64,000 nucleotides of DNA from positions 16,619,950 to 16,683,949 of the forward strand of contig CM018052.1 in NCBI GenBank assembly GCA_008638375.1, read 5' to 3'. Under the pieces are notes generated by a model. The model searched no databases, had not been told where the DNA came from, and saw only the letters and a program-made list of their open reading frames with translations. Source of the DNA: Nyssa sinensis (lineage: Eukaryota; Streptophyta; Magnoliopsida; Cornales; Nyssaceae). Of this stretch, positions 22,284 through 35,589 are shown one piece after another (position 1 is the stretch's first letter; the number at the start of each line of letters is the position of its first letter). Both the position numbers and the translations under genes were made by a program.

Positions 22284-25137
22284 TGTTATAACATGAAAAT
22301 TTTTTTTTTTTTTATGATTTTATTATTTATTCTTGCAAATATTAATTAATTATTATTGTTATTATAATTATTGGATGTATGTGTATATGTATATATATAT
22401 ATATGTATATATATATATGTATATATATGTGTATAAATTTAAAGTATTTATTTGGTATATGTGTATACATGTGAGTGTGTATAAATTGTGTAAATATACA
22501 TGAGTGTATGTAAATATATACATGTGTAAAACAGTGTGTGTGGTGTGTGTGTGTAACCGGTTGTGTGTGTGTGTGAGTTTGAGTGTGATACACTCAAACA
22601 AGCATGGGTTGGGGTTGTGTGTGTGAGTGGAATTCAGGGAGTGGGAGGTGCAGATTTGGCAGAGAGTAGTTGGTCTTGGGGGGAGAGAGAGAGAGAGAGA
22701 GATATAGAGAGAGAGAGTGAAGAGAAAAAAGAGTGTGTTCTCGGGTGGAAAGAGAAGAAAAGGAAAGAAGCAGAAAGTGAGAGAGAGAAACGGAGTTCTG
22801 AGAGAGAGAGTTGAAGCTTGGTTGGGCTCGGAGCAAGAAGGTGGAAGAGGGCACGGCTAGAGAGAGAAACGGCCGAAAGTTTTGGTAAGTGGGTTGCTTC
22901 TGTTTCGATTTTTTTTAGAGCATTTTAATTGATTTAAATTGTGGGATCTTGTAGAGCATAATGTAAGGATTAAAACGCAACAAGAATGATAGAAAACGGT
23001 TGAAAAATGAGGGAGAAAAGGGGATGTGCAGGTCACGGCCATGGGGGGAAATCTGGGTTTTTCGTTGTGATTGGGAGCTTCAAAACGGTATTAAAAGGCT
23101 CCAAAAATGTTTTAGAATAATTTGGGATTGAAAGGGGCTTCGAAAACACCAAGAAAATCAAGTTTGAAAACTTGATTTTCTGAAATTCCGGCCACCGGCG
23201 CCGGAGAAGGCGACCGGAGCTTCGCCGGAAAAACGGGGGATGAAGGACACCGTTCCGGGTCCGGGTCGGGTCGGTTCGGGTCGGGTCGGGCTTGGGCTGA
23301 CCCGCCCCTGCCACGTGTCGGCCCACTGTTTAAAAATAATAATAATAAATAAATAAATAAATAAAAATAAAAACCTGAATTGGACCGGTTAAAAGGGGAA
23401 TGGGCTGAACCGGTCGGTTCAGTGAACTCTTAGACCGGTTTAGGGTTTTGGTTTAAAAACCCCCTGGTTCAAACCAAAATTTAGGTTATTTATGTTTTGA
23501 ACCCCAAAACTTTTTAATAATTATATTTTGAACCCTCAGCCTTTAAGAAATCAGAATTTGACCCAAGACTTTTGGTTAATTATATTCTGACCCTCATGAA
23601 TAAAATATTAATAAATTATTAATTAAATTAATTAATTAATTAATTAATTTAATTAATTTAATTAATTAAATATCCAAAAACATTCCGGAGTCCAAAGGGG
23701 ACAAGTCATTAGTGTATTTTGACTATCTCGATCATTCTGAGACCAATGGTGAGGTCCGTTTTATGAGACGGAGTCCCAAAAAATAAAAGACCCGTAGTAA
23801 CCCTTAAAATTACCAAAATGCCCCTAACTTGAAACACTGTCAGACGAACTCCGAATTAGGTAAACAAATAGTGAAATTTTAGTATCTCGAACATTCCGGA
23901 CTCAACCGTGGAGTCCGATTTGTGAAAAGAGGTCACGGAATGTAAGGACACGTGTAAAGTGCAAAATGACTGTTTTGCCCTTTTGAACCCCGGTGTCCGA
24001 ATTGAGTTCTACGAGAACCTAGACTTACTTTCTTAAACGTTCTAGAACCAATGGTAGAGTTTAATTTAGCAGAATAGAAACTTATGAATTAAAGGCATAA
24101 AATTTGATGAATAGCATAAATTCAAATAACAATAGACTGAGTTGTAATTTCTACTTTTAGGGACACTGACAGGACAGGAGGGGGCGATCTGATCTTCTAC
24201 ATTTTCATCCGTCGGTTCAGTTACATATAGTGCACGATCTTCTAGGGTTGATACCAACCCATCAGGTATGGTGTTTTGCTAATGTTAGAAATGAAGTTAA
24301 GTTAGGAATATTTGTGAATGACTGGAATGCTGTATGTGTTTATCTGTAATGTGTTTACCTATTTATTTGGAATTGGTTGTTCACATGTTATGTGTGACTT
24401 GCAAATTGATAAAGTGAAGAACATGAATCATGATGTACGAACATATGAGATATGCATGTATATGAAACTGACTAGTGATTTATTTCTTATTGTCCGAGCA
24501 TGTTATATTATTAAGATTCATGTTCATTGAGATTGCATTGGCATATTGGCATATGATGAATTCCTTGAGAACATGGCGTGGGTAAGCACATGGTGCTTTG
24601 CATTATGAGGGTGTAGATCCTGTGGTGAAAAACCCAAAATCGGCCATTGCATTGGTACTTCGAGCCATCGGGGAGTACCCGTAAATGAGACATGGGTGTG
24701 GCATAGAGTTGTGCATTGGTGCGTCATGCATACCATTCATATATTACTGCGATGCTTGAATGTCATTTAGAAATAAATGTACACTTTGCACATGCCACGC
24801 CTTAGCTTTATTTCTGGCATTAGCATTTCATCATACCAGCAGTTGTGCTGACCCATTCGTGGGCAACATTTTCAGATGAGGATCCTCCAGCCACTAGAGA
24901 CTCGGTGATGCCCTGATAGGGTGAAGCCTGTGATGTATTTGTGATTCGTGAAACTTGTATTTTGTTATGTAAGGGCTTAAGCCCGAATGACTGATGAACA
25001 ATGTATTCGATGTTATTTGATGTATGGATGGTGATGGACGCATGTTTGGTGAATCTAATTACTTTTGTACTTTTATTTATTTTACTTTCTATCTCGTCAG
25101 TCGCGCCTCGGGTTCGTCGGGAATTCGGGGCGTGACA
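22284..25137 (+). repeat. 3' LTR of the Tekay element, 2854 bp
   Basis: It runs TGTTATAACATG to GGGGCGTGACA and is followed by the duplication attct. It differs from the 5' LTR mainly by transitions and microsatellite lengths. The 20-nt block lies at 24613 and the palindrome at 24973-24984. Confidence 0.95.
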
Positions 25138-25142
25138 ATTCT

Positions 25143-25939
25143 ATTATAATTGAAATTTTAACGAGAACTTATAACTGAATGTCCATTTTTTTAATTTAAA
25201 AAAAATTGAATACATTGTCTAGTCTTTTATTGGAATAAGGGAATGAGCCTTTTTGTTTTATTTTTCATCCAACCATAAAAGAGGGAGAGGATTCAAACTC
25301 ATGTCTATTGACCAACTAAAATATAACCTTGTCCCTAAAAGGAAATAAGGTTGGAACCTACAACCAACTTATGGGTGTGATAATCTTATTACCAGTATAC
25401 TATTCCCTAACCTCTAATACACAATAGTTTAACCACTAATGCACAATAGTTGAAGCCTAGTGTACCCTTTATCCTTTTTCCTCTTTTAATCCCACCTCTA
25501 ATAACCTACTTTTATCCCACGTTTTAGAATGCCAGATAGCTAACCTACCTTTATCCCATGTTTTAGAATGCCAGATAGCTAGTGAATAAAGATAACAACT
25601 TAACCCCCCTGTCTCCATCATTGAAGATGGAATGAGTAAAGAATTTTATTTTTTGGGTGAAACAAATTTTATAGGAGAAATCTATAGATGTACAAAGGGC
25701 ATGATGATGAACCCTAATCAAAATTTGTTTTATGATGATTCAAATCAAAATTAATTTTCCTTTAATCAGTGTAAATCATATGGAAATTAATAAAACATTT
25801 TTCTTCCAACTATCCAATGTTTTTGTTATAAGTAAAATTTATTAGAACAAAAAGGACGAAAAAAAAAACAGCGCCTTAGCAAAGCTAAGAGAAGCTACAA
25901 TGCAGGGTCAAGGCCTCGGATACAAGGGAAAACAAAAAC
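25143..25939. other. Unassigned AT-rich spacer
   Basis: This is the sequence into which the Tekay element inserted, continuing from 14222. It holds a local direct repeat of about 50 bp (CCCACnTTTTAGAATGCCAGATAGCTA, near 25517 and 25555, written here in consensus form). No gene was recognised. Confidence 0.5.
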
Positions 25940-28805
25940 TGTCACGCCCCGAATTTCCACAAACCTGGGGAGTGAGTGAGAAGCGAAATAAGAAAAGAAA
26001 AGAAAAGAAAACTTAACGGATTCAGCTAAACATGCAATCATTTCCTTCAATAGATAACACATAAAGTACATCCCATAAATATATCGTTCACATGTCATTT
26101 GGGCTCAAGCCCTTACGTCACAAAATATGCCCCAATGGCCAAATGTACTTCTAAGTTCTTTTCCCCTCTCTTTGTCTAGATCTCAGCAAATCTCATGTAC
26201 CAAGGGCGTCATCTGTAATATGGTATCCCACGAATAGGTCAGCTCAACTGTTGGTATAATACAATGCTAATGCAAGGAACAAAATTAAGGCGTGGCATGT
26301 GTAAGTGTACATTTATATCTACATGTCATTCAATATCATCAATGCAGTACGTGAACAATGCAGTACGTGAACAATATGCGTGACGTACCCATGCAACTCT
26401 ATGCCACACCCATGTCTCGGTTTAACGGATCGCCCCCGATGGTCACTCGAGTACCACACCTGTCTCACAAACCGTTCCCGTCGGATCAAGCAGGCACCGA
26501 TACATTGGCCAAATTTTGGGTTTTTCACCATAGGATCTACATCCTCATCATGCATAGCACTAAGTGCTCAACCCACACTATGTTGTCAAGGAATCACACC
26601 ATGCCAATATGCCTTGATTCCACCATGCAATAATGCAACCTTAATGAAATATTTTATCTACACATGAAGCATGCTTTAAACAATGCATTTCACTTAAAGC
26701 AACAATAACATTTAAATCACCAAGCTTCCTTCCTCATGTGTACAAGCTATACATATTTCATTTAATTGCATGCTCAAGTTACATATTCACAATTTGAATG
26801 ATCCTCAAAGAACACCAATCGCACATTGTGCCAACACATAAAATATGCATATAATCATGATCCACATTTATCACTTAACCAAACTCTCAAGAAACACATA
26901 AGCACATAAACAATCGACTAAATATACCAATCGTGAGATCAACATGAAAACCAATCCTAAACTTAATCCTATTCCTAACTTAGCAAAATATCATACCTGA
27001 TGGGTTGGTCTCAACCCTAAGAAATTGCGCTCGCGGTGTAGCTGAACTAATAATGATAATGTAGAAGGTCAGACCACATTCTCCTTTCCTTTCAGTGTCC
27101 CTAAAATCATGAAATGTAACTCAGTCTATTGCTACTTAAATTATGCTATTCATCAAATTTTGTCTTTATTTTACGAGTTTTTATTTTGCTAAAATAAACC
27201 CTACCATTGAGTCCGGAACGTCCAAGAAAGTCAGTTTAGGCTTTCGCGGAATTCAATTTGGGTATCTGGACAAAAAAGGGCAAAATAGTCATTTTACACT
27301 TTTATAGGCTCTTACATCCCGAGACCTCTTTTCACAAATCAGACTCTACAGTTGAATCTGGAATGCTCGAAATAATAAAAATTCACTATTCGTTCACTTT
27401 AATCGGAGTTCGTTTGATTGCTTTTTAACTCAGGGGTATTTTGGTAATTTTTAATGTTCCTACGAGACTTTTATTTTTTGGGACCTTTTTTCGCAACACG
27501 GACCTCGTTGTTGGATTCAGAATGATCAAGATCATCAAAATACACTAATAACTTGTCCTATTTTGACTCCAGACCATTTTGTGATATTAATTAAATTAAT
27601 ATTTTATTCTGGGGGGTCTAATCATAATAATCAAAAGTTCTGGGGGTCACTTTTTAATTTCTTAAAGTTGTGGGGTTAAATCAGAATTCTTGATTTTCCT
27701 ATTCTCAATCGAATAGCCAAACAGTTGCTAAGTCCCAAAACAGGGATAAGATATCCCTATCTTTAATTTCAATTTCAATTTGAATTTACTAAACTTGTAG
27801 CCAAACACTCCCAATCCCATTTTAAATTTATAACATGCGTCTGACACATGTGGGTGGGGCCGGTCTAACCAGACCTGAATCCAAGACCCTGAACAGTCCC
27901 CTTTTTCCCCGACTTTCTGGTGGGGTTCCGGCGTCTTCTCCGGCGCTGGCAACACTGTTCCGATAAGATTTTCCCCCTTTTTCAATGCCATTTCCTTCAG
28001 TTTTTCATTGGGGTTTCATATCAAACCTCGGTTTTGGATTTAAATCATTAGGTTAACACGAATAGAGGGTCAAACCTCCCTGATTAACTTTCCGGCCAAC
28101 CCTTTCCTTTTAGTTTCGTGACTGTTCCCCCATTGTTTTAACCCCATTCTTCTTCAAATCATTTTCTGCACTTAAGAGGAACACTTCCTCATGGTTTAGA
28201 CAAGTTTTTAAAGTATTCAACCCACACACCCGATTATCTCTTTGTACCTGCAACTGCCAAGTTCTACCTTGATTTTCAATCTTTCAACTTGATTCTTTTT
28301 GCAATATTCTCCATTTTTCATGCTCTATATGGCCCTACGCTTCAAACTACTTAACATGCTTTCTAAAAATTAAAATAGAAACCAAATGAGACATACCTAT
28401 TTTCTGATTTCTCCTTTAAGCTCCCACTTCTGTTCCCTGCTTCCAAGCCTTTCGAACTCCTCAAGTTGCTCTCAGTTCCTCTATCTCTCTTTCCAATCTC
28501 CTCTGCTTTTTCTCACAAACCAACCGTACCTATACACATATATATTTATATATATAAAACCACCTACACAGCCCATCGTTTCTCTCTCTCTTCCTACCCT
28601 ATCCTGACCTCTCTTTTGCTCTTTCTGACTTCTATTTTCCCCCTTTTTCTTTGCATTAAAAGTTTACTTGCTTCCTTGGTTTTACATATATATATATATG
28701 CATATTATATTGCACACACACATATACTCCAATAATACACGCACACACCCACTTGCTCACACATACCTCCCTTCTGGCCGACACTCCCAATTACACACTT
28801 CACAA
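25940..28805 (-). mobile_element. Long LTR, minus strand, 5' end lost
   Basis: The plus strand starts TGTCACGCCCCGAATTTCC, the reverse complement of the common LTR end GGGGCGTGACA. The shared LTR blocks follow in reverse order: the palindrome GGGCTCAAGCCC at 26101, the 20-nt block at 26521-26540, the triplicated module (about 27540-27180), a (c)cggcg block near 27930, a CT-rich stretch near 28580 and TA/CA microsatellites near 28690-28760. The order and content match the solo LTR at 31653-34798. The expected outer ACA end was not found. The LTR appears to stop near 28805, where LINE-like sequence begins. Confidence 0.75.
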
Positions 28806-29048
28806 GCATGCTTTGAAGCTAAACAAAGAATCTTGGAGGGTTCACTGGCATTCCTTTTGGGAGCCATGCTCATTTTGGTTCAAACAATAGAAGTTGGGGA
28901 GCCCTTTCTTTATGTCTGAAGATCATGCCATTTCTCTCTTGCCACATAGTAAACAGTGGCAGGTAGACACCATTTCAAACCAGCGGAGAAAGAAGAATTC
29001 CCTAGCATAGAGAAACAAACCAAGTTTTAACTAAGTTACAGATGTGGG
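28806..29048 (-). pseudogene. Scrap of LINE C-terminus
   Basis: On the minus strand near 28970-28900 the reading LFTMWQERNGMIFRHKERAPQ resembles the W-x-x-W-x-ERN-x-x-IF block at the end of plant L1 ORF2 (one more copy of this block type is in the LINE near 1950). Only about 240 bp are present between two LTR fragments. The call rests on one motif and is tentative. Confidence 0.35.
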
Positions 29049-30655
29049 TGTCATGCCCCGAATTCCATGAACCCGAGGTGTGAGCGGAAATGAAATAAGA
29101 AAAGGAAATAAAAGGACAATTTAATGGATTCAATTAAACATACATTCATTCCCTTCAACATATATACACGTAAGACACATTCTATAAATACATCTTACAT
29201 GCCATTTGGGCTTAAGCCCTTACATCACAGAATACGCCCCAAGGCCAAATATACTTCAATGTTCTTTTCCCCTTCTTCCTTCAAGGCTTCATCAAGTCTC
29301 AAGTGCCAGGAGAGTCATTTTTAATATGATATCCCACGAATGGGTCAGCTCAACAACTGGTATAGTATAATGCTAATGCAAGAAACAAGGTTAAGGCGGG
29401 GCATGTGTAAAGTGTATATTTATAATCTAAATATTTTCCAGTTCATTAATATGATGCAATGAAAATATGCATGATACACCCATGCATTCTATGCTACACC
29501 CATGTCTCGTTTACGGACCGCGTCCGATGGATTTGAGTACCAACACCCGTTCACGGACCTCCCTCGTTGGATCTGGGTACCATTGCAATGACCAATTTTG
29601 GGTTTTTCACCACAGGATCTACACCATCATAATGCATAGCACCACGTGCTCAACCCACACTATGCTTCCAAAGGATTCACCATATGCCAATATGCTTTAA
29701 TTTTGCCACGCAATAATATAATCTCAATGAAGCATGCTTTAATTAATGTATCATACTCGAAACAACAATAACATTTGAATCACAAAACTTATTCCACATA
29801 AATACATGCCACATATGATTAATTTAAACATGTTGTTATGGTTCACGTTCATCACTTTACTAAATTCTCAAAGAATGCAAGAAACACACAAGCACATAAA
29901 CAACCAACTCTAGATTATCAAGCAACCATATTCCAAATAATTTCCCAATGACAGTTAAGCATATAAATCATTAAATTTACTCGCAAAATATTCCTAAGCT
30001 TAATCCTATTTCTTACTTAGCAAAACATCATATCTGGATGGGTTTGTCTCAAACCTACGGAGTGGTGTTCGCTGTGTAGCCGAACCAACTAGTGAGAACG
30101 TAGTCCTCTTTACTGTATCTTTCTAGAAGGTCAAATTGCCTTCTCCTTTCCTTTCGGTGTTCCTAAGATTCACAAATATGTCTCAGTATATCGTTACATG
30201 AATTTATGCTATTCATCAAATTTTATGTCCCTTTACTATTGATATCTCTTTTATTTGAATAGACTCTACTATTGAATCTGGAATGTCAAACAAAGTCGAT
30301 TTAGGCTTTCGCAGATTTCAATTCGGATTTTGGTACTAAAAAGGAAAAAATGGTCATTTTGTACTTTCACGAGTTCTTACTTCTCAGGACCTCTTTTCAC
30401 AAATTGAACTCCACGGTTGAGTCCGGAATGCTCAAAATAATAAAATCTCACTATTCTTTTATTTTAATCGGAGTGCGTTTGACTACTTTTCGACTTAGGG
30501 TCATTTTAGAAATTTTCCCTCTTTAATTTATTTAAATTAAATATTATTTTATTGCTTGGGTCAATTTACAATTAACCATAATTTCTAGGCATAATTATAA
30601 TTTCACAAAGTTCTATTTAGATTTGAAATAGCTAAACAATAATTAAGTCTAACCT
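29049..30655 (-). mobile_element. 3' part of a long LTR, minus strand
   Basis: The plus strand starts TGTCATGCCCCGAATTCC. The palindrome GGGCTTAAGCCC is perfect at 29208-29219 and the 20-nt block lies at 29603-29622. The triplicated module can be followed from about 30480 back to 30250. The LTR then stops near 30655, where an F-box gene fragment begins, so about half of the usual length is missing. Confidence 0.7.
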
Positions 30656-30659
30656 TGTC

Positions 30660-31030
30660 TGGTTGCAGTTAATATTCCACCGGCACTGAAATCGTCATTT
30701 GGCAACCCCATAAACACTAATGGACCCTCAGTTGGTCCATTAACTACTTCCCCGTAAGTCTCTTTTGCTAAATCAAAGGAAACAATGACCTACAAATAAC
30801 TAGATCCTTTATTGTAACTAGTTGTCCAATGCATAGCTCCATTGCTATATTCACTTGAAGCATTTAAGGAAATACCACAAGGAAGCCCTAAATCTCTCTA
30901 AGAATCAATCTTCCGGCCTCAAGTGTTGCTCAGAACAATTTCTGCAAGTAGAACCATCAACCTATCCGCAAGCCCATCACAGAGCTTCCATTTCCTTCAA
31001 TCCGCAACATGGAGTTCACCTGTTGCTATT
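30660..31030 (-). pseudogene. F-box protein C-terminal fragment
   Basis: On the minus strand a reading with KIDS, one stop, RDLGLPCGIS, then NGAMHWTTSYNKGSSYL, one stop, VIVSFDLAKETYGEVV matches the F-box associated domain (usual form: NGALHW...I-SFDL--E-F-E). Proteins of this family choose targets for SCF ubiquitin ligases. Both stops are TAG at places where the family has Trp, so each is explained by TGG to TAG. There is no F-box and no start. The fragment lies between a minus-strand LTR piece and a plus-strand LTR start. It may be an old host pseudogene cut by insertions or a captured piece. Confidence 0.6.
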
Positions 31031-31041
31031 GAGGCCTGCGA

Positions 31042-31096
31042 TGTAGAGACTTGAAAATTGAGAGTAAATTTTTCGTTTTGCCAGTAGAGCACTAAG
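31042..31096 (+). mobile_element. 55-bp start of an LTR (10359 family)
   Basis: TGTAGAGACTTGAAAATTGA and the following TTTTTCGTTTTGCC match the first 55 bp of the LTR at 10359. The piece ends abruptly at the next LTR-like start (31097). Confidence 0.6.
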
Positions 31097-31652
31097 TGTA
31101 ATACCCGTTGTAACCGAACATGAGTTCCGAATAAAATAGAATAATTGTAATTAAGTCCAAAGAGTCAAATAAAAATACCGAGCTTTGATCAAGCAATGAA
31201 CATAGTATCAAAAATAAACTGAGACCGGTTCAAACTGAGAATAGTAGACCCCAAAATATATCGAACTATTTTAATAAGTAATATACAGTGATGGGTATGA
31301 TTACCGAGGCAATTAGTAGAAGTTATAATCTCAGAAAATTTTGAGATCAAGAAAAACCAAGTACGAACAGACTGAGCCGATAAAAATAATACCAAAAGAG
31401 ACCGAGCCATCATAATAAATTATGTACAGTAATAGGCACACAGTTTGAGACAAACAGTGAGAGTCACTAATAGAGCAGTTACGATATTTAAAAAAATACG
31501 AGAAGTGAATTATAAACAATCCTGAGTACCCAAGAGTACCGTGCGATAAACCCGAGTAGTACGAAGAATCATGTACATAGGCCAGTACATGCCTTGATAT
31601 ACGTGCACAATGTATTTTAATAAATACAAGAATATATATATATATATATATA
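31097..31652 (+). mobile_element. Probable LTR 5' fragment, interrupted
   Basis: The sequence starts TGTAATACCCGTTG, like the TGTAATATCCCG start of the LTRs at 4413 and 57275, and reaches a (TA)n tract after about 530 bp. The tract is then interrupted by the solo LTR at 31653 and seems to continue after it (34799-34940, TA-rich). No end was identified. The call is tentative. Confidence 0.4.
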
Positions 31653-31803
31653 TGTAAAGATCCGAAATTTTGGAATGAATTTTTTTTTTAAGTGTGTAAA
31701 TATGAAATGTGTATTATGTATGTGTAAATATATATATATATATGGTGGAATATACATATATATATGTATTATGCATGTGTGATATATATGTTGTCCATGT
31801 GTA

Positions 31804-31838
<35 letters not shown>

Positions 31839-31985
31839 TTAATGTATTGTATGTATGTATGTGTAGTAAATTATATATATAAGTATATGCATATACTAAG
31901 AGGGAGTGCAAAACAGTTGTGTGCGTGTGTGCTGCTGTGTGCGGTTGTGTGTGTGTGATGGCTGACAATGTGTGTGGTGGGTGTA

Positions 31986-32017
<32 letters not shown>

Positions 32018-34798
32018 AACCAAAGGAGCAAGTAATGCATTTAATGCAAAGCTGCATTGGACAAAAAAAAGAAGTCAGAAAGGGGTGTGGGAAGAGAGAG
32101 AAATGGGGGGACAATAGCTAGCCTTGTGTGAGGTGATATATGTGTATATCTATATGTGTGCATTAGGAGTATCCATTCGGTTAAAGAGAAAACGGAGGGA
32201 AAGAAAGCAAAGTGAGAAACTGAGAAGGTAGAGAGAGGTCCAAAGAGTTAAAGCAGAAAGGGGGAGGAAGAAGCTACACAGAGAAAACCAGAAAATAGGT
32301 GAGTTGGTGCATTTTTGTTTTCGATTTCTTTAAAGCATGATAGTTAGATTTAATTTTAGGAACTTACAGAGCATGAAATGTGGTTTATTTTGCAAAAAGA
32401 ATCAATGAAAAAGATTAAGAAATGAAGGAAAACTAGCTAGTTGTAGGTATGAATAATGATTCGGGTTCTATAAATTTTTATGTTTAAAACCTCATTTAAA
32501 TAGTGAGGAAATGTTCCTCTTAAGTGCAGAAAGTGAATAGGTAAAGAAAAATGGTTAAAACAGTGGAAGAATCCTCATAAAATGTAAATTATTCAGTCAG
32601 CCGGAGATTCAGTTTCCCTCAATTCCATGAGGATTTGATGAACCAAATGGAAAACTAACTTTGGAAATAAAATGTACGTATAAAGTAGAAGAAAACAACG
32701 TTTGGAAAACATCAAAAAGTCACTGGAAAGGGGTTGCCATCGCCAGAGATGGTGACGGAACCCTAATTGAGCTCCACCAAAATAACGAGGGAGACAGTGA
32801 ACAGTCCCCCTCGAAGCAACACCGTTTAGGGTTAAAAAGGGTTAAAGCTACGTCGTTTGGATTGATTTGTTTTAATTTTAAAAGTGAAATTGGGCTGTTT
32901 GGTTTTGAGGTTAATGAATTGAAATTAGGATTGAATCAGAAATGGGGTTGGCTAATTCTTGAATTAGCTTAGCCGCCGTTTGGTTTTGGAAAAGTTTGAA
33001 AAATAAAAAGGGCGCGCACAGAGGCTGTGCCCCCTGAGTTTCGAACTTGGGATCAAACGGATGGAGGGAACACGTGTGAGCCAAGGGGACGGGACAATCC
33101 CGTGTTAACAAACCGCACAAATATATATATATATATATATGTATTATACTTAATAATTTAATTTAATTAAATTGTTTTAATTAAATTAAATATCCTGAAA
33201 TAGCTCGAAGCCCAAATTAGACAAGTCATAGGTGTATTTTAACTATCTTGGACCTCCTGAGACCAATGGTGAGGTCCTTGACGTGAGAAGAGGCCTTGAA
33301 AAATAAAATACCCGTGGGAACATTAAAAATTACCAAAATGTCCCTAAGTTAGAAAGCAGTCAAATGAACTCTGATTAAAGTAAAAAAAATAGTGAATTTT
33401 TTTTTATTTCGAGCATTCTGGACTCAACCATGGAGTTCGATTTGCGAAAAGAGGTCTCGAGACGTAAGAACCCGAAAAAGTGCAAAATGATTGTTTTGCC
33501 CCTTTTTAGTACAGAAGTCCAAATTGGATTCTGCGAAGCCTAAACTGACTTAGTTTGACGTTTCAAACTCAATGGTAGAGTCTATTCTAGAAAAATAGAA
33601 ACCCATAAAATAAAGACATAAAATTTGATGTATAGCATAGTTCAAGTAGCAAATGGACTGAGTTATATTTTATAATTTTAGGGACACTGAAGGGAAAGGG
33701 AAAAGCGGCCTGACCTTCTACATTCTCGCTGCTTAGTTCAATTACACAGTGAGCACGACTACTTAGGGTTGAGACAAACCCATCAGGTATGATATTTTGC
33801 TAAGTAAGGAATAGGATAAAGTTTAGGATTGATTTTCATGTTGATATCATGATTCGTACATTTAGTCGATTGTTTATGTGCTTATGTGTTTCTTGAGAGT
33901 TTGGTTAAATGATAAATGTGGATCATGATTATATGCATATTTTATGTGTTGGCACAATGTGTGATTGATGTTCTTTGAGGATCATTCAGATTGTGAATAT
34001 GTAACTTGAGCATGCAATTAAAGGAAATATGTACAACATATACACATGAGGAAGGAACTTTGTGATTTAAATGTTATTGATTAAAGCATGTTTCATGTAT
34101 GGATGAAAGGCTTTGATGAGATTGCATTGTTGCATGGTGGAATCAAAGCATATTGGCACGGTGTGATTCCTTGAAAGCATAGTGTGGGTTGAGCACGTAG
34201 TGTTATGCATTATGAGAGTGTAGATCCTGTGGTGAAAAACCAAAAAATTTGGCCAGTGTATCGGTGCCTGCTTGATCCAACGGGAGTGGTCCGTGAAATA
34301 GGCGTGGTACTTGAGTGACCATCGGGGGCGATCCATGAAACCGAGAGATGAGTGTGGCATAGAGTTTGCATGGGTGCGTCATGCACATTGTCATTACATT
34401 GTATGGATGATTTGAAGGGCATGTAGATATAAATGTACACTTGCACATGCCACGCCTTGATTTTGTTCCTTGCATTAGCATTGTATTATACCAGCAATTG
34501 AGCTGACCCATTCGTGGGATATCATATTACACATGACGTCCCTGCTACATGAAACTTGATGAGGTCTAAATGAAAGAAAGGACTTGGAACTACATTTGGC
34601 CTTTGAGGCATATTTTGAGATGTAAGGGCTTAAGCCCAAATGACATGTGAACGGTATATTTACGGGATGTACTTTATGTGTTATGTATTGAAGGAAAGGA
34701 TTGCATGTTTAGCTGAACCCGTTAAGTTGTCTTTTATTTTCTTTTCTTATTTCGTTATTCACTCACCCCCCGGGTTGGCGGAAGTTTGGGGCGTGACA
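31653..34798 (+). mobile_element. Solo LTR, 3146 bp, inserted in a TA tract
   Basis: It runs TGTAAAGATCCG to GGGGCGTGACA. Both flanks are TA repeats (atata before, tatat after), so the duplication cannot be read exactly but insertion into the microsatellite is clear. It holds TA and TG microsatellites (31725-32015), a GA-rich stretch, the triplicated module (about 33230-33600), the 20-nt block at 34220-34239 and the palindrome GGGCTTAAGCCC at 34626-34637. The LTR starting at 62128 is a close relative. Confidence 0.85.
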
Positions 34799-35230
34799 TA
34801 TATGTGAGATAATATATATATATAATTATAAAAATATATATACAAGTATAAATATACATATGGTAAAGTACGTATATGTATTGTATAAATATATGTATTA
34901 GTATAGATGGATATATTATATATATATATATAACTGAGTGCGTATGCATATGCAAGGGAAGGCGGTATAACCAGCTATAAGGGGAATGGGAATGTAATGA
35001 TAAATTATGAAACTTAAAATATGAAACTTGAACTTTAATGAAACTGGAAACTAGAATATATAAATAATAACTTACAATTAACTTAAAGGCTAGAAGCCTG
35101 TTTTACTGAAAAGGAAAATAAAACTGAATACATGATGAAATCTAGAGACATATTATGAATGGTTGCTCTCGTTAGAGGATTTTCTCTCCAGTGTTTTCTG
35201 AAGGTGTCTTGAACTGGGAAGGGGCATTCC

Positions 35231-35238
35231 TTTTATAG
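35231..35238 (-). promoter_or_regulatory. TATA box of the viral promoter region
   Basis: The minus strand reads TCTATAAAAGGAATGCCCC in the non-coding region downstream of ORF2, where caulimovirids have the promoter of their genome-length RNA. The position and the CTATAAAAGG form are typical. Activity cannot be judged. Confidence 0.5.
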
Positions 35239-35589
35239 AAGAGGGAGACACCTAGTGAATGACTGACTAGATTGGCTGTATCTGGCAGGAATCTTACTAT
35301 TCATCTGGTGTTGCAAGAATCTGACTGATGCTGCAGGAATCTCACTATTCATCTGGTGCTGTAGGAATCTCATTATATCTTTATGAAGCTTTATTCACGG
35401 GTTTACTAAGAAACTGATAATGCAGGAATCTGGCTGTTACTTCATGATGCTTTCTTTGACTACTCACTGGTCTGCTATGGTTATGATGACTGAAGAGTTC
35501 AGATTTTCACGAGCTTGTCACATTTGTTGAATAATTTACTGATGATATTATTACTATTTTAAATTTCAAAGTCACTGTCTAAAACATAT

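Larger units (their letters stand above)
14228..25137 (+). mobile_element. Full-length Tekay/Del-type Ty3/gypsy retrotransposon
   Basis: A complete LTR retrotransposon of 10,910 bp flanked by attct on both sides (14223-14227 and 25138-25142). Order: 5' LTR, initiator-Met primer site, one continuous gag-PR-RT-RH-IN-chromodomain frame, polypurine tract, 3' LTR. The chromodomain-like C-terminus and the long LTRs place it among plant chromoviruses, Tekay (Del) clade. By eye the LTRs differ at about 18 substitutions (13 transitions, 5 transversions) plus microsatellite length changes in about 2.85 kb, so the insertion is recent. The coding frame has five internal stops and no frameshift, so this copy cannot make its proteins without readthrough. 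Confidence 0.95.

Noticed and set aside
25940..29048. Full minus-strand retrotransposon with LTRs at 25940 and 29049
   Set aside because: No gag or pol lies between them. The DNA between the two starts is LTR sequence plus a LINE scrap.
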